DNA of 64,000 nucleotides from Tanytarsus gracilentus (Eukaryota; Arthropoda; Insecta; Diptera; Chironomidae), in the NCBI GenBank assembly GCA_038502055.1, contig JAXRKN010000039.1, forward strand, positions 4,154,001 through 4,218,000, in the 5' to 3' direction. The notes beneath the pieces are model-generated. The model was given only the letters and a program-made list of their open reading frames with translations. It was not told the DNA's origin and searched no databases. Every line of letters starts with the position of its first letter. The stretch's first letter is position 1. Shown here piece by piece: positions 1 to 12,552 of this stretch. Both the position numbers and the translations under genes were made by a program.

Positions 1-3000
1 TTGTTAGAGCATTTTAAAATATATCATAATTGTCTAATGAACTTTACTATTATCAGAATATTCGCAGAAGATACAATGGAATGAAACAATGAATTCTTGA
101 GGATGATCCTTTCTGGGAAGCTTCCAAGGTACGCCAGGTATTTTAGTCCAACTCAATTCTATAAAAAAATAGAGATTTATTTTACCCGAAGGCAACCATA
201 AATAAAAGCAGAAGCTGTAGGTGAGGATTAACATTTACAGTCATACTTTTTCACTTCCACTTTGTTACCTTTGTGGTTTTATATACTATTTTATTGTTAT
301 TTTTATAAGAAATTGTTGCCTTCACGTGGAAGATAAAAGAATTTTTAAAGCAAGTCAGAAATTTTATTTATGAAAGCATGAAACTTTTGTGTAGGATTAT
401 TTCAGTAAAATATTCATGAATATCTTTACAAATTTTATTTACAACCGTCATTTAGTTCAAAAATTTGATCAGTGGTTAAATCTTCAAAGCAAAATCATCA
501 TGCACAAAAAATTTATGAACTCTTCATTACCTTTCGGCTTTTCACGTCTCATTTTCTTCTCTCATTCCCATACTTTAGCTTTTTTGCCTTCCGGGTCTTG
601 CTGATTCTTTACCTCATACACAACCGAAGCGTAAAATTCTTATGCAAATATACTCTGATGTTTGTCGGTGTGTTTACACATTGAAGGATAATTCAACATC
701 ATTTATCAAAGTGGAAACGAGAACCGATGAAAGTGTTCACATGAGCGCGAATAGAAGCGAAAGAAAAACGGGAAATTTATGAAGTGAATGAGATTCCAAT
801 AAACAGTGAAAGTACTTTACATCAATTGTGAAGAATGAAAGTAAAATTACGAAGTACTCGTATCACTTCAATCATCCATAAGACTCGAGGGATGAACGCT
901 AAGTGAAAAATTATGTTCACTTTAGCGAATTAAAAATTTGGTTGAAAAAATAATTTAAAAATTTGAGCTTAAAAAATCACAACCCGAACCCTTAAGCAAT
1001 CTTCTTTTTGTTCCTTCGACATCTACAATATCGCTGATGCCTTTAGAAAAGCTTTGAATATTCTTTACTGAACACTTTCATTCATTTTTCTTCTTTCCAC
1101 CCCTCGTCAGTGTTCACTGATGCAAGTAATTTGATTCAAATAGAGCCTCTGAGGCAAGGTGAATGAAAGCTCAATAAAGAAAATCAACAAAATCAGATAA
1201 GGCAAGTGAAAAGTTGATTTGGCGCAACATCATTTAAAATTCTTGCTCGATGGATTTGAGAGTCGCGCGCTTGTCGAATATTGAAGGTTAATTATAGAAT
1301 TTTATTATTTTAAATCTTTTAATAATAATCAAAAATAATTCTTGCAAAGTAAAAATTTGTAATTAATTATTTTTGTGTCTTTGAATGAATTAAAAAATTC
1401 TCCAAAAACTTCTTCAAGAAATTCCTTTTCCGTGAATTAAAAATTAATTTCTTAAACGCTTTAATTTAATTCGAAATTCTTGCTGTCTTTTATTCAAGCA
1501 AAGCTCACCCTTCTCCGCTTTTCCTGATGCCATGTCAACGCAACGATTAAAAAGAATCCTTATCGCCTTTATCTTCTTCTTCGTCGCTTTCCTTTTATTG
1601 TACACGAAGTTGTTTACATTTCACTCGCTCTTATGTTGCCATGTCTTTCAACCTTGAGATAAACAAAAATCCCCCGGTACTCGCTCGAGAATATATTTCG
1701 ACTAAAATGTCAATCAAAACCTCCGAAAATAGCTCTCATGTGTTGTGAAGTGAATTTATTATCACCATCCTTCGTGTGTACTTAATTTTCCTGAGTTTCC
1801 TGCTTAAACTTCCACTTAGTAATTAAAACAAAAACTGAATACGTCAGCGCTTATACGCACTCGATATCATTAGAGAAAGGTAGAAAGTTTTTCATTAAAA
1901 CTTTTATGATTTTTATTTGCAAAAAAAATTGCAACCGCAGTTTTTAATGAATATTTTTGCATAACGAATTAAATTTTAAGCTGGATTTGCAAAATAATTT
2001 TAAGGTTCTGTCGGTTTAAAAATGAGTCACATTAAAATAATTTTTATTCTTTAAAAAATAAATTTTCGCATGACATTTTTCTCATTTTATTCTTCTTCTT
2101 AAAGCTCCTCTCGAGACATTTTCAGGTTGATCTCCTGCCACACAACACCAACCTAAAAATAAGCATTTATTATTACCCAAATGACTGTTGGCAGTTAGTA
2201 AAAAATGTAAAATCTCATTTCCTCATGCTGCGCTTGGATCTCGATGAAAACAGTATAAAGCATTCGCCAAAGACACGTCCATCGCCTCAATGGAGCTTTT
2301 ATACTTCTCTTCGTCAAAAAAGAAATTCTTCGTGCTCTCAAAATCCCATTTTGTCTGCAATGCAGTGTGCTAGAATGTGCCTCTCATGTATACACACCGA
2401 AAAATTGTTATCTCACACTTTTTGAACGAACTCTCCTTGCCTGCTCCGGTTAGTAAACTTGGGGAAATTGTGTGAGAATGTGCAGCGATGCCAGAGTAGT
2501 CACAGTAGCAACGTCATCATCATTGTCGACTAATAATAAACACATAATGAAGTCATGCTCAAAATTATGTGTGTGTGTGAAGTCATGAGCAAATGCTCTC
2601 TCATGAGTTTGGCCAGAAAAAAGAATGTAAACGATTTTCATACGAGATGATGATGATGATAGTAAGTACGGTATTTTAGCAGCATCATTACATTGTCATA
2701 GAAGACGAGAGGGTAGGAAAGGTAAAAATTGCTATCATATGTGAAATTGAGCTTAGAGTAGTGTTTCCGTGAGTTTAGATTGCAATGAGTTGAGAGTTAT
2801 ATAATTAAAACTCTTCATGTATGAATCTCTTGTGTTTTTACCTTCAACAAAATTTTTTTTAAATTATTTTATTTCCACAAAATTCTTTAATTAATTTTTT
2901 CGATTAATTTTTCTCGCTCACATTTTAAATATTCACGTGTGAGCAAATAAAAAAATCGGTATTATAATTTTTTTACTCTTCCCTTTTATATTAAAAACTG

Positions 3001-4089
3001 GAGAGGCTAACATATGTGTTTTCGCCATTTCAATAACAACCCTTCTTAATATCCAAGTCATTATTTTGAAATTAAAAAGTCGAGTTGGTCATTTTGCTCT
3101 GAAAAATATGCAGCAGAGAATGGGTTGAGGTGGAAGGACTGATTTATACACATGAGATTATGTGCATGAAATTGAATTTTTTCCTTTCCTTCTTTTGCAT
3201 TTAAAAAAAGTCAGCATGATTGTTGTTGCTGGCACGACCGACTGTTAAGTGTGAGGGAACAGCTGGAAAAGCATTTAAGAGTAGCTTTAATGGCTCAATT
3301 ACAGGAATGAAGTTGAATGCATTGGAAATTAGTTTCAATTACAATTTCCCGCTGCTACAATATGACGATTGGAATAAAAAGGAGATTTTGAATTAAAATT
3401 AACAAACTTGTTAATTGACTTTTTTAACATTTGACTTTTAAATTTTAATAAAAGCTCTTGAAATTTTTTTTCGTAAAATTTCTGAAGCATTTAAAAATAT
3501 TTTTACTAAAAATAATTTTAATTAATAAAATGTTTAATTTAATTAGGAAATAATTATTTAACATAATTGTCCATCACAATTAAGGAGCGCCAACACATGA
3601 GTTTTGATAAACTATTTTCTCTCCAACCATCCACTCATGTCCAATGTACACATTCTCTTACATTTCATTGCACACAAAGCTGTGAAGAATTTCAAACTAA
3701 CATTAAAATGCAACTCAACCATAAAAGCACTTCATGAAGCTAAAGATAAACTAAAAGTTCTGAGAACCCCACTTACAAAGCTCTTAAGCCACCAACTTGC
3801 ACTTTGAGACTCATTCGAAGGATCTAATGAAATTTACTACTCATATCACTCAATCTTCAGTGTCATCCCACTAAACCCTCTAGTGCCATCTCACTAACCA
3901 AGAAAAAGACTTATTATGCTCATCTTGTTTAGAAGATAGCATCCTAAATAAGCAATAAAGAAGATAAAATATCTTTTCAGCTTTATCTTTCATAATAATC
4001 CAAAAAGCATTGCGTTCGCGAAAAAAAATAAATCTCTTGAGAAGAGCGCGCGCAACAGCGAAAGTAATCTTCAACAAAACTTTATTTTT
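1..4089. other. Non-coding AT-rich stretch
   Basis: No exon chain with conserved protein similarity could be built here on either strand. The sequence is AT-rich with scattered short TG/CA and GA/CT runs, such as the TG run near 2570 and ATG/GAT triplets near 2645. The short open frames are not supported by codon content, splice sites or family motifs. It could be intergenic or a long intron or regulatory region of a gene lying to the left; the sequence alone does not decide. Confidence 0.6.
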
Positions 4090-5045
4090 ACTCTTGCCAT
4101 TTTTAGTGTACCCCGAGTGTTAACCTTATTGCGCCTTTTCCGTCCGTCCGTCCGTCTGTCTGTTCATGAGATCTCGGCTCCTGAATATAGGCTTCTAGTT
4201 TTCGCAAATGGTAGGTCTATGAATTTGATTCGGCCATTTTAGGAATTATGAGGGTCATGACCACAGGTCGTGCCATGGACAGCCCTAAATGCCATTTTTC
4301 ATACAAATTTCCATGTCGTTGAACTCGTATTTGTATCAGGAATCGAAAGGCATTGATAATATTTGAGGAATGTCTATCATGGCCATCCAAGAGTGCCACC
4401 AATGTCCATCACGGCCGGCCAGTAGTGCCCCTAATGTCCATTTTTTAAAAGTATGGCTTCATGTACCTCGTTGAACTCGTAATTGCATCAGGAATTGATT
4501 AGCATTGATGATTTTTGAAGAATGACCGTCACGGCCGGCCAGGAGTGTCCAAGGAATGCCACTAATGTCCATTTTTTAGAAGTATGGCTTCATGTACCTC
4601 ATTGAACTCGTAATTTGACCAGGAATCGATTGGCATGTATCTGAAAATGGAACGCAATGGAAAATGGAACACAATGGAAAATGGAACACAATGGAAAATG
4701 AAACACAATGGAAAATGGAACACAATGGAAAATGAAACACAATGGAAAATGAAACACAATGGAAAATGGAACACAGTGGAAAATGAAACACAATGGAAAA
4801 TGAAACACAATGGAAAATGAAACACAATGGAAAATGGAACACAATGGAAAATGGAACACAATGGATAATGGAACATAGTGGAAAATGAAACACAATGGAA
4901 AATAAAACACAATGGAAAATGAAAAACAGTGGGAAGCCATTTTGGGAAGCCATTTTTGGGAAGCCAAAAGATGAGACCAGAAGCCAATACTGATCTGTTA
5001 CAAGTGGGTTACACGGCAACACCCACGTGTGGGTTTTGAAACATT
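4090..5045. repeat. Decayed composite repeat block with tandem units
   Basis: The block opens with a CGTC/TGTC simple repeat (4141-4162). Three imperfect tandem copies of a roughly 130-150 bp unit follow. The shared phrase ending in GTTGAACTCGT or ATTGAACTCGT closes near 4328, 4480 and 4611, and a GGCCGGCCA motif recurs near 4412 and 4534. A 17-bp minisatellite (described separately) comes next, then repeated GGGAAGCCATTTT phrases (4930-4970) and a G/C-richer tail containing CCCACGTGTGGG near 5022. No terminal repeats or transposase could be recognised. It resembles the non-coding remains of a mobile element, but the class is unknown. Confidence 0.6.
4644..4933. repeat. 17-bp minisatellite, about 17 units
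   Basis: Tandem copies of a 17-bp unit close to ACACAATGGAAAATGGA fill this span, with units alternating AATGGAAC and AATGAAAC. Because 17 is not a multiple of three and the unit lacks stops on the complementary strand, all three reverse frames stay open and read as a repeating FHCV/FPLC pattern. These frames are a by-product of the repeat and should not be called genes. Confidence 0.95.
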
Positions 5046-8000
5046 TTTTTTACTTTACTTTGGAGATTTTTTTTAAACGAGAGCAAATTCGTTGTGCAAA
5101 AAGCTTCAATGCAAATAAAGTTAATGACTTGAAGCAGCTGCAGCAGACAAAATTTTTGTATACCCTTAAATAACTTCTAATTTTAGCGAACAGGGTGTGG
5201 AAAATTTTATCTAAATTTAAAATTTATTCTGCAATAAAAAATAATTTTTAAGCTCTGTTTTCTCTCTAAAGCTTACACACCTTGCCTTATTCTTCTAACA
5301 AAATGAAAAATCAACAACGGAATGCCATAAAAATGAAATTGCACAAAAATTCCTCTTAACATGATTTTTTATAGCTAAAGCAATTCTTTCGTTGACTTTA
5401 ATGCTCCAATGCGCCACTATGTACACGGGGTAATAATAACAGTTTTGTTTATGCCATCATAACATGCCAACAGAAAAAAAACTGCTCAAAAAGTTAGAAG
5501 AAGAAGTGAGATAAGTTTTGTTTGTTGAGCTCATAGTGAAGATATGCAACATGAGGGATTCACAAATATTTTTGCATGGCATGTTGACTGACAGTTTATC
5601 CAGCATGCGTCACATCAATGTGGAGAGGATGTTTTAAAATTACTCGTGAAAATTATCTAGGAATGTGCACAATTTTTTTAAAAAATCATTTAGAGTGAAA
5701 TCAAAAATTTCAGAAAAGCATCAAAACTCATTACTATACTAAAAATATTTGACATAAATTTACCCTTGGCATCCTGACAGGCAACTTTTTTTCCAGCATG
5801 CATTTTACAACTTACATTTTATCCACAGCCTGAAATTTTTCACACATTTTTTATTTATTTTTTTAATGCATAAACGTCATGTAAAGTGGCTCAGCCGTTC
5901 GTTGCGGAACCCCGACCAACAACCTTGAAGCAATTAATGTTCCAAGAAAAATAAAAATAAAAATATTCGATTTGCAATTTGATGAAAAAATATTTTTTAT
6001 TATTTCGTTCCCAATTGCATTCATGAGTGAGTTTGCATCAAGCTTATTTGATTAAAACCTTTGCATGATAACCGATCACGCTCGCATTGATTTTATTATA
6101 TTGAATAAATTGTCGTCGTGAATAATATTCAGCATGCATATTCGTTCAATTTAATGAAATTACACAGAATTTGATTCAATTTTGGGGTGAATTAGATTTG
6201 AGCACAGTCGTGCATACATGATGAGCAATTTTATTGGATTGGAATTCTTGGAATAAAGTAATTGGTGCAATTGAAGAGAACTTTGGAAACAAAAAAATGA
6301 AATGAAGAATTTTGACCTGCTAAATATTTTTTTGGGAGCTTATAATGTATACATTGTTTCTTTGACTTTTAATGGATTAAAACGTTTTTGATTTCACTAA
6401 TAAAAACTTTCATTTTATTAGGGTAAAAATATTTTATTTTGCTTTTATTGCTAGCTTTTATAAAATGGCCTAAAAAAATAGTGATCGGACATTATCAATG
6501 AAAAATCTTTTGAAATTCTAACCCTCAATTAAGGCACACATGTAAAAAAGCATATGTGACATATTATTCCCTATGACCCAAAAAAAAGAGAAAAATGAAA
6601 CTCCGACGACGGACACAATGTCAAAAAAAGAGATTTTTTTTCTATAAAGTGATGATGAGAAAAAAATAAAATTCAGATAGAGAAAGTTGAAGCGCTACTT
6701 GGAAATACAATATTATTCGTGTTAAGGGTGGTAAAATAAAATTATAAAGCTACTTGAATCTCAATTGATGGACATTTTCAGTATAAATACTCATTTAATT
6801 CACCCACATGCTAAATCATGGCTGAATAAAAAGCTACAAAAAAGGATTTTCTGTCAGCATAAAGATTTATCATTTGCTCACTCATTCACTTCTTCCACTT
6901 TATTCCCCCACTCCAAAGCGATTCTCTTGTTGTTGCCTTTTTGCAATCCAAATTGAATTTTCTGGTCTTCGAGTGAGGATGCGAAGCGATTTTTATTAGA
7001 ATTCTGTCTCTCTATTTTTTTCGTGCAAAACGTGTACGTGAAATGAAATGAAATCCCAAATATGCTCACACAAAATAATCCCTAGTATGTAGTTAGGATG
7101 GAGATAGGGGTAGTGGGACAAGATTGGAGATTACGATGTGGGCACTTCTGCTTAATACACACACACACAACATCATGTGCAGTTTTGCTCTTAATCTAAT
7201 TTCATTTCATGCTCTTTCGCAACATATTTTTCTATTTTATTGCGAGGAGACTAAATTCAGTGTGTCAATGTAGAGTGGGATAGGACATCAACATCAGATT
7301 TTGTTCATCAATTTCCCACACAATTTCCATATCTTTAACTTTTGATATTTGCTGTGTGAGCAAAGGAAATTGAATGAATTTAAGAAGAAAAATCATTTCA
7401 AAATATTAATCCATGAGTCAAGATACAATTTATAAAAATTTCGATTTCTAACTAATCCAGTTTACAACAAAAAAATCACACATTTTTCTCTTCAAATTCG
7501 TATCATTCCGAGAGCCCATAAAATGCCTCAAATTATTGCATGTATCCACCATAAATATTATCATTATCATCCCATGGATTATCATCAATTTCCACAAAGA
7601 ATAAATCTCCTCGTTATCATTCTTTAGTGTCCATCCCAGAAGAGTAAGCTTCGGCTATTCATGTGGAATTGTAGCGTACAAAAGCAGTCGTAAGCAGCAA
7701 CCCAGCTCGATGACGTGAAGGTTCTCATCAAAGTTGAGTTTTGCCCATTAAACTTTTTTTTCCTGTTTCGAACATTTCCTTGTGAAAGGCATTGAAGGAA
7801 AATGAAGAAAACTTTTCCACACATTTCCAATTCCGACATATTTCAGCTTAGAATTTCTCGTATTGATTTCTGCTTATGAGAGCATCAAGCCTCTTTTTTC
7901 CCCCAATAAATGTTTATGTAGACATACCCTTGATAATGCTTTCTTCGGAGGACGGTCTCTTGACGCTTGAGAGATGTGCTGAGTGTATTTTCAGAGAATT

Positions 8001-8823
8001 CTTCGAATTTTCTGAGGTACCTTCGAAATTTTCAAGGTCTTTAGACACACCGTACTTTTTTTCATTCTTATTAAACTCAAATTTTTTTATATCTCACTCA
8101 AGTCTGACATATTCAATAATGTCAAACGCTTCTTTGAACAAATTCCCCACCTTAACCCCGCCGCCCTAACAACTTCCAACCCTTTGGGCAAACTTAAAGC
8201 TCAACTTAACAATTTTTCTACATTTTGAGTCAAATCGCTTCGCGCTACGAGAATATATAAAGAGTGAATCGAGGAAGTGAAAAGAAGAAAATGTAAATAT
8301 ATTCAATGCCAACCCATAAATACAGTCACGTTCGGGGATGCGAGAGAAAACTTTCGATTTTATTAAAAAATATTCTTCATACATTCATTCGATGCTGCCT
8401 GAGAGAGAAAAAATTTTCACACACAAGCATCAACGACCAGATGAGCAAATATCTCTCCTCTTACTTCTTTGATCGTTAAAAAGGCAAATCACGTTAGGCA
8501 TTTAATATTCAGCAAGGCACTGACGTTTCTATTTGAAGTTGAAGAAGGTTTATGTAAGAAAAAGAAGGTGAAAGAAATGAAAAGTTTCAAAATTTATTTG
8601 CGAGAAAAAATAAATTAAAATTTTTTTGCAATTGAAGTCAAATTTTAGGGATGAAGATATCCATCGTTCTATTTTTAAAGGCAATAAACTCGTTTGTAAA
8701 TTGGGAACACGCTTTATAAAATTAAACTTTTGACCGTTACACAAACTTTCATTTTAAAAGCTCAGGATCAATTGAAAAGCTCAGAAAAATAATTTGAACT
8801 TACGAATGTTGTTAATTTTTTTA
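5046..8823. other. Non-coding AT-rich stretch downstream of MMS22L
   Basis: This span runs from the end of the repeat block to the stop codon of the minus-strand MMS22L gene. It contains AT-rich sequence with short CA runs (near 7160) and no open frame that can be joined to others by plausible splice sites. The part nearest 8823 will include the MMS22L 3' untranslated region. No RNA gene or mobile element was recognised. Confidence 0.55.
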
Positions 8824-11800
8824 TTAACAATTTTTGAGACTTGAACTTTTTCCACACTGCATTTGTAGTTGATCGAAGAAATTTCTTAATTTTACATCCC
8901 GTCCACTTCCTCTAAGCTGCTCAACCTTCTGAATTTTTTCCATCAAATATGGCAATAAATTATTGATGATCTTGGGTTGCAGCCTTGCAAGCTTATTTAA
9001 AAATCTAAATAAAATAAGAAATTCATTACTGATTAAAAAATATTAATTAAAAAAAGAATTACCTGAAATAAGGAGCTGAATGGTACGACAAACTGCTATC
9101 GGTTAAAGTTGTCAAACTATTCATAACCAATTCTTTCATTCTGGACGATGTCTCATAATTTTTGTTCCTGATAAATCTCTCAAGCAGATTAAAGCACGAT
9201 TTATGAATTGGATCAACTTCCTCGAGCATCATAGCAGTTTCAACGACATGTGCCATCATATTTTTCCATATCGCAATGACTCGTTCCTCATCTCCTTCAA
9301 TTAAATGCATACACTCTTCAACAACTGTCAAAATCATGCTGCAATTTGAGCTTGCCTTTCTCCCCGGTTGTAATGCAATGAAATTTTTTGATAATTTCCC
9401 CCAAACGAAATCGACTAGTTCGAGATTTTTTGAATTTGATACTCCAATAAATGGTTTTGCAACCAATTTGGGATTATTGTTAATCTTAAACAATGGAGCC
9501 CATTTTATGATTACATCACTGAGCACCTTTCCAATGTGTTGATCACTTTTAAAATTTAATCTTGAAATTCCTTCAATTATGAGCGAGAAAAATTTATGCA
9601 TTGCAATTGTGACTGAACGTGGTTGCTGTTGGCTTTGACCGGATAGCAGTGCAGGTGGAAGAATAAAATTATTTATCACGACATTGAAGAAGCATGAAGA
9701 CTTTGAACGCACATAAATTAGCTCAGCACAGTGGAGGAACGTGATTGCAATAAATGTGTAAATTCTCATCACAGTCTCATCAGTTGTGGATGCGGTAATT
9801 GTTGAAGATTTTTGCGATGCATTTTGTTGGAGGATAGGAATGGCCCATTTTTCGAACGGCAACAAATATGAGTGAATTCTCTCAATCAAACTAAATTTCT
9901 GTAAATATAATTTTATAAATTCTGATTTTTAAAAAATTAAATAATTACCTCTTGATTACTGGCTGCCTTGTACTTCTTTCCAATGTCACTTACAAATGTT
10001 ATCAGTGGTTCTTTTGAAGCAACAAACTCATCAGGTTGAATTACAGATGTCTCGCATAGGGATTGAAATTCGTTCAAGTTTATTACACATCTTGTAAGCT
10101 CTTTTAACTCTTGCACGCTTCCACTTAAAAGCACCGAAAATTTTATCCAATTCTGCATGATCCCCAGTGTGTCCAATTTATCGATAGAATCACATTTTTT
10201 CATCATAAACGTGATGAATTTCATTGTTGCTTCATAATTAGTCGAGTTTAATTCGAGGAAATTTTTAAAAAGTGTTTCAAACTTGGGAATGTTCAAGTGC
10301 TGATGACTTAACGCTAATAAGCAAAGATTTGCAGTTAATTCGGGCAACCAGATCGAATCACTTTTTCCAAAATTTTGACGTGTGTATGGAAGTAGAAGGT
10401 TGAATATTTTTTCAATGATTGGAGATAAATTTTCCGTGTTCTGAAGTTTTTGAATAACTTTGGTCAGTGATTCATGAATTCGATCTTGCTCAGCGATAGT
10501 AATATTTTGTAAATGTTTAACAAGCCAAGAATCCAAAAGAATTTCCTCACCATATTCAAATAAATCTTGGTTTCTTAAAATTATGTGTGGCAGCGACTCA
10601 CCAAGCACTTTGAGAATATTTGAAGCAATTGATTTTTGTATTTGCACTTCAATCTGAGCCATAAGTTTGTTCACGTAATGCTTTATGTTCATCCTATTTT
10701 CACAGTGTAATATTATCATTGCCACGTGACCTCTCATAACTTGCTGCTGATGATTTGACTTTTCGAGAGGTATTTGAAGCATTATCTGAGTTATTTTTGG
10801 TGCAATTTCTTCAAAGTCAGTTGATATAGCGAGAGTTAAGATGAGTCTCAGGATATTATGAATTCCCATCTCATTTAACTGCTGGAGTTTCGATGCAGGA
10901 AATTTTGCTAAAATTCTTCCTAGAATTCTTTGAACTTGAATTTTTTGACCATCAGAAGTAAACTTTTCAACCATCTTTCCTAGTGTGTAAATGAACATGA
11001 CATAGCTCGAGAGATTTATGTTTAGTTTCTTGACACTAACTGCTTGCTGTTTTCTCAATTGATCAAGAAAATTTTCCGCTGATGTGTTCGAAACTTGCAT
11101 GAAATTTGGAGACTGTCCGGCAATCATAAAAGGCGAGTTAATCTTTTTTTGAAAAATTTCCCACAACTGCAATAGAATATCAGTTTTTGGAGACCATGCG
11201 GTGAGTAGAGTTTCAGCAACCATTAGCATGAGTACTCGAAGATTTTCCTCACTCTGTTCAGCTTTTAAGTAATTCTTAATTAGTCCATCAAAATACTCAT
11301 AGCTGCCTTCACTTTTTAGCAAATTTATCAATCCACTCATCATCCAAATTGAAAATTGATCAACTGAATTTCTGATCGTTATCGGCTGTGAACTTCTCAA
11401 GAGAATTTTCTTGGATTTAAAATTTTCATAAAAATTCTTTCCACTCTTGACTTCGCTCAGTATCACATTTGCTATTAAATGCCAAAAATTAATAGAACTA
11501 TCTTGAAGACGATTGATATAATCAAAGATTAATGTCCACATATCTTTGACGCAGCCACAAATGAATGGTGATGAAAAAATTAAATTGGCACTGGAACATT
11601 TTTGAAATTTGACAATTGAGAGCGTTATTAAATCGTAGACGAAGAGTTTAATTTCATCAGCCAAATCTGATTCGTCACCTCCTATCTTTCCTTGCATGAA
11701 CTCAATTTTGTAGACTATTGTAAGATAAATCCATCGCCACTCGAGCATGCCATGCAGCAGATGATAACTTGAAGACATAGAAGCGTTTCCATCGTTAGAT

Positions 11801-12433
11801 GACGCTGAGTGAACTAGTGAAAAGTGCGGCATGGAATCAAAAGTACCCATTGATGTTCGTAGCATATAAAGGTTTTTGTCGCTAAAATTAAAAAAGGATT
11901 AATTAAAGTCTGAATAAGAATGCACTCTGAATTACCTCAACTCCTGATAATTGCATCTCAGAAGCAATAAAAGTTTTGTCACACTCTCACGATAAGCATA
12001 ATAGGTTCGACTATTTCCTAGGCTGAAATTGTCAATAAATAAGTTTGCCTGAATCTTCTGGATGTTTGCTCTTCCCATTTGAATAAGTTGATCAAAATTT
12101 TCGTAATCATTTTCGAAAGCAAAATCAAAAATTTCAATCTCTTGTGGGATCTCGAACGACGAGTGATTAAAAAGAATGTCAAGGTCTTGTTTAAAGACAT
12201 TCTCTTCATCGCTTCCTGCAGCAGCATCGCCGTGACAATTGAGGAAAATTGAGAATAAATTTAAATTTGTCTGCTTCTGATCATAATTTGTGATTGTTTT
12301 CTCAGCTTCGCCTAAAATAAATTAATAAACTTGAGCTGAATTAAATTTAAACCTTCATACCTTCTTCATTATTAAATCCTTCAATTAAAAGCTCTTGATA
12401 TTCCGAGTCGAAATCAAAAATATTTTCTTCCAT
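8824..12433 (-). CDS. MMS22L: MMS22-like replication-fork repair protein
   Basis: Five exons on the minus strand (12361-12433, 11936-12311, 9949-11881, 9063-9898, 8824-9004) join in frame at GT/AG sites into 1132 codons. Human MMS22L is a little longer, at about 1240. In the family, this protein partners with TONSL to load RAD51 and protect stalled or broken replication forks in the nucleus. The match rests on the collinear helical body, including segments such as FWHLIANVIL, YVMFIYTLGKMVEKF and MRGHVAMIILH, and a C-terminal part with RGSGRDVKLR. The start codon opens an acidic N-terminus (MEENIFDFDSEYQELL). It shares a 119-bp promoter gap with the DUSP12 gene read in the other direction, and that gap holds an E2F-like site. 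Identification is by remembered family similarity; exon joins are seen directly. Confidence 0.88.
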
Positions 12434-12552
12434 TTAAAAATTATTTTCTTTGTTGACTTTTTTCCCGCGCTTTTTAAACTAGACGAAAGAAAATTAAATC
12501 CTTCGTTAAAAACGAAAAAGAAAACAAATTGTGATAAATAGATAAAAAAATT
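12434..12552. promoter_or_regulatory. Bidirectional promoter, MMS22L / DUSP12
   Basis: Only 119 bp separate the two start codons, so the two genes must share a promoter region. It contains TTTCCCGCGC at 12461-12470, which fits the E2F/DP consensus TTTSSCGC. E2F control would suit MMS22L, an S-phase repair gene. No TATA box is obvious. Confidence 0.7.

Noticed and set aside
34..234. Minus-strand open frame, and on the plus strand a short EDDPFWEAS-like reading before a GT site
   Set aside because: An upstream in-frame stop without an acceptor prevents an exon, and no further homology is seen; too short to support.
4644..4933. Regularly spaced repeats that might look like a CRISPR array
   Set aside because: The units are contiguous 17-mers without unique spacers, in a eukaryotic genome.
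4562..5022. Three overlapping minus-strand open frames of 122-148 codons with a repeated FHCVSFSIVF pattern
   Set aside because: They arise from the 17-bp minisatellite, which is free of stops in all three reverse frames; no gene evidence.
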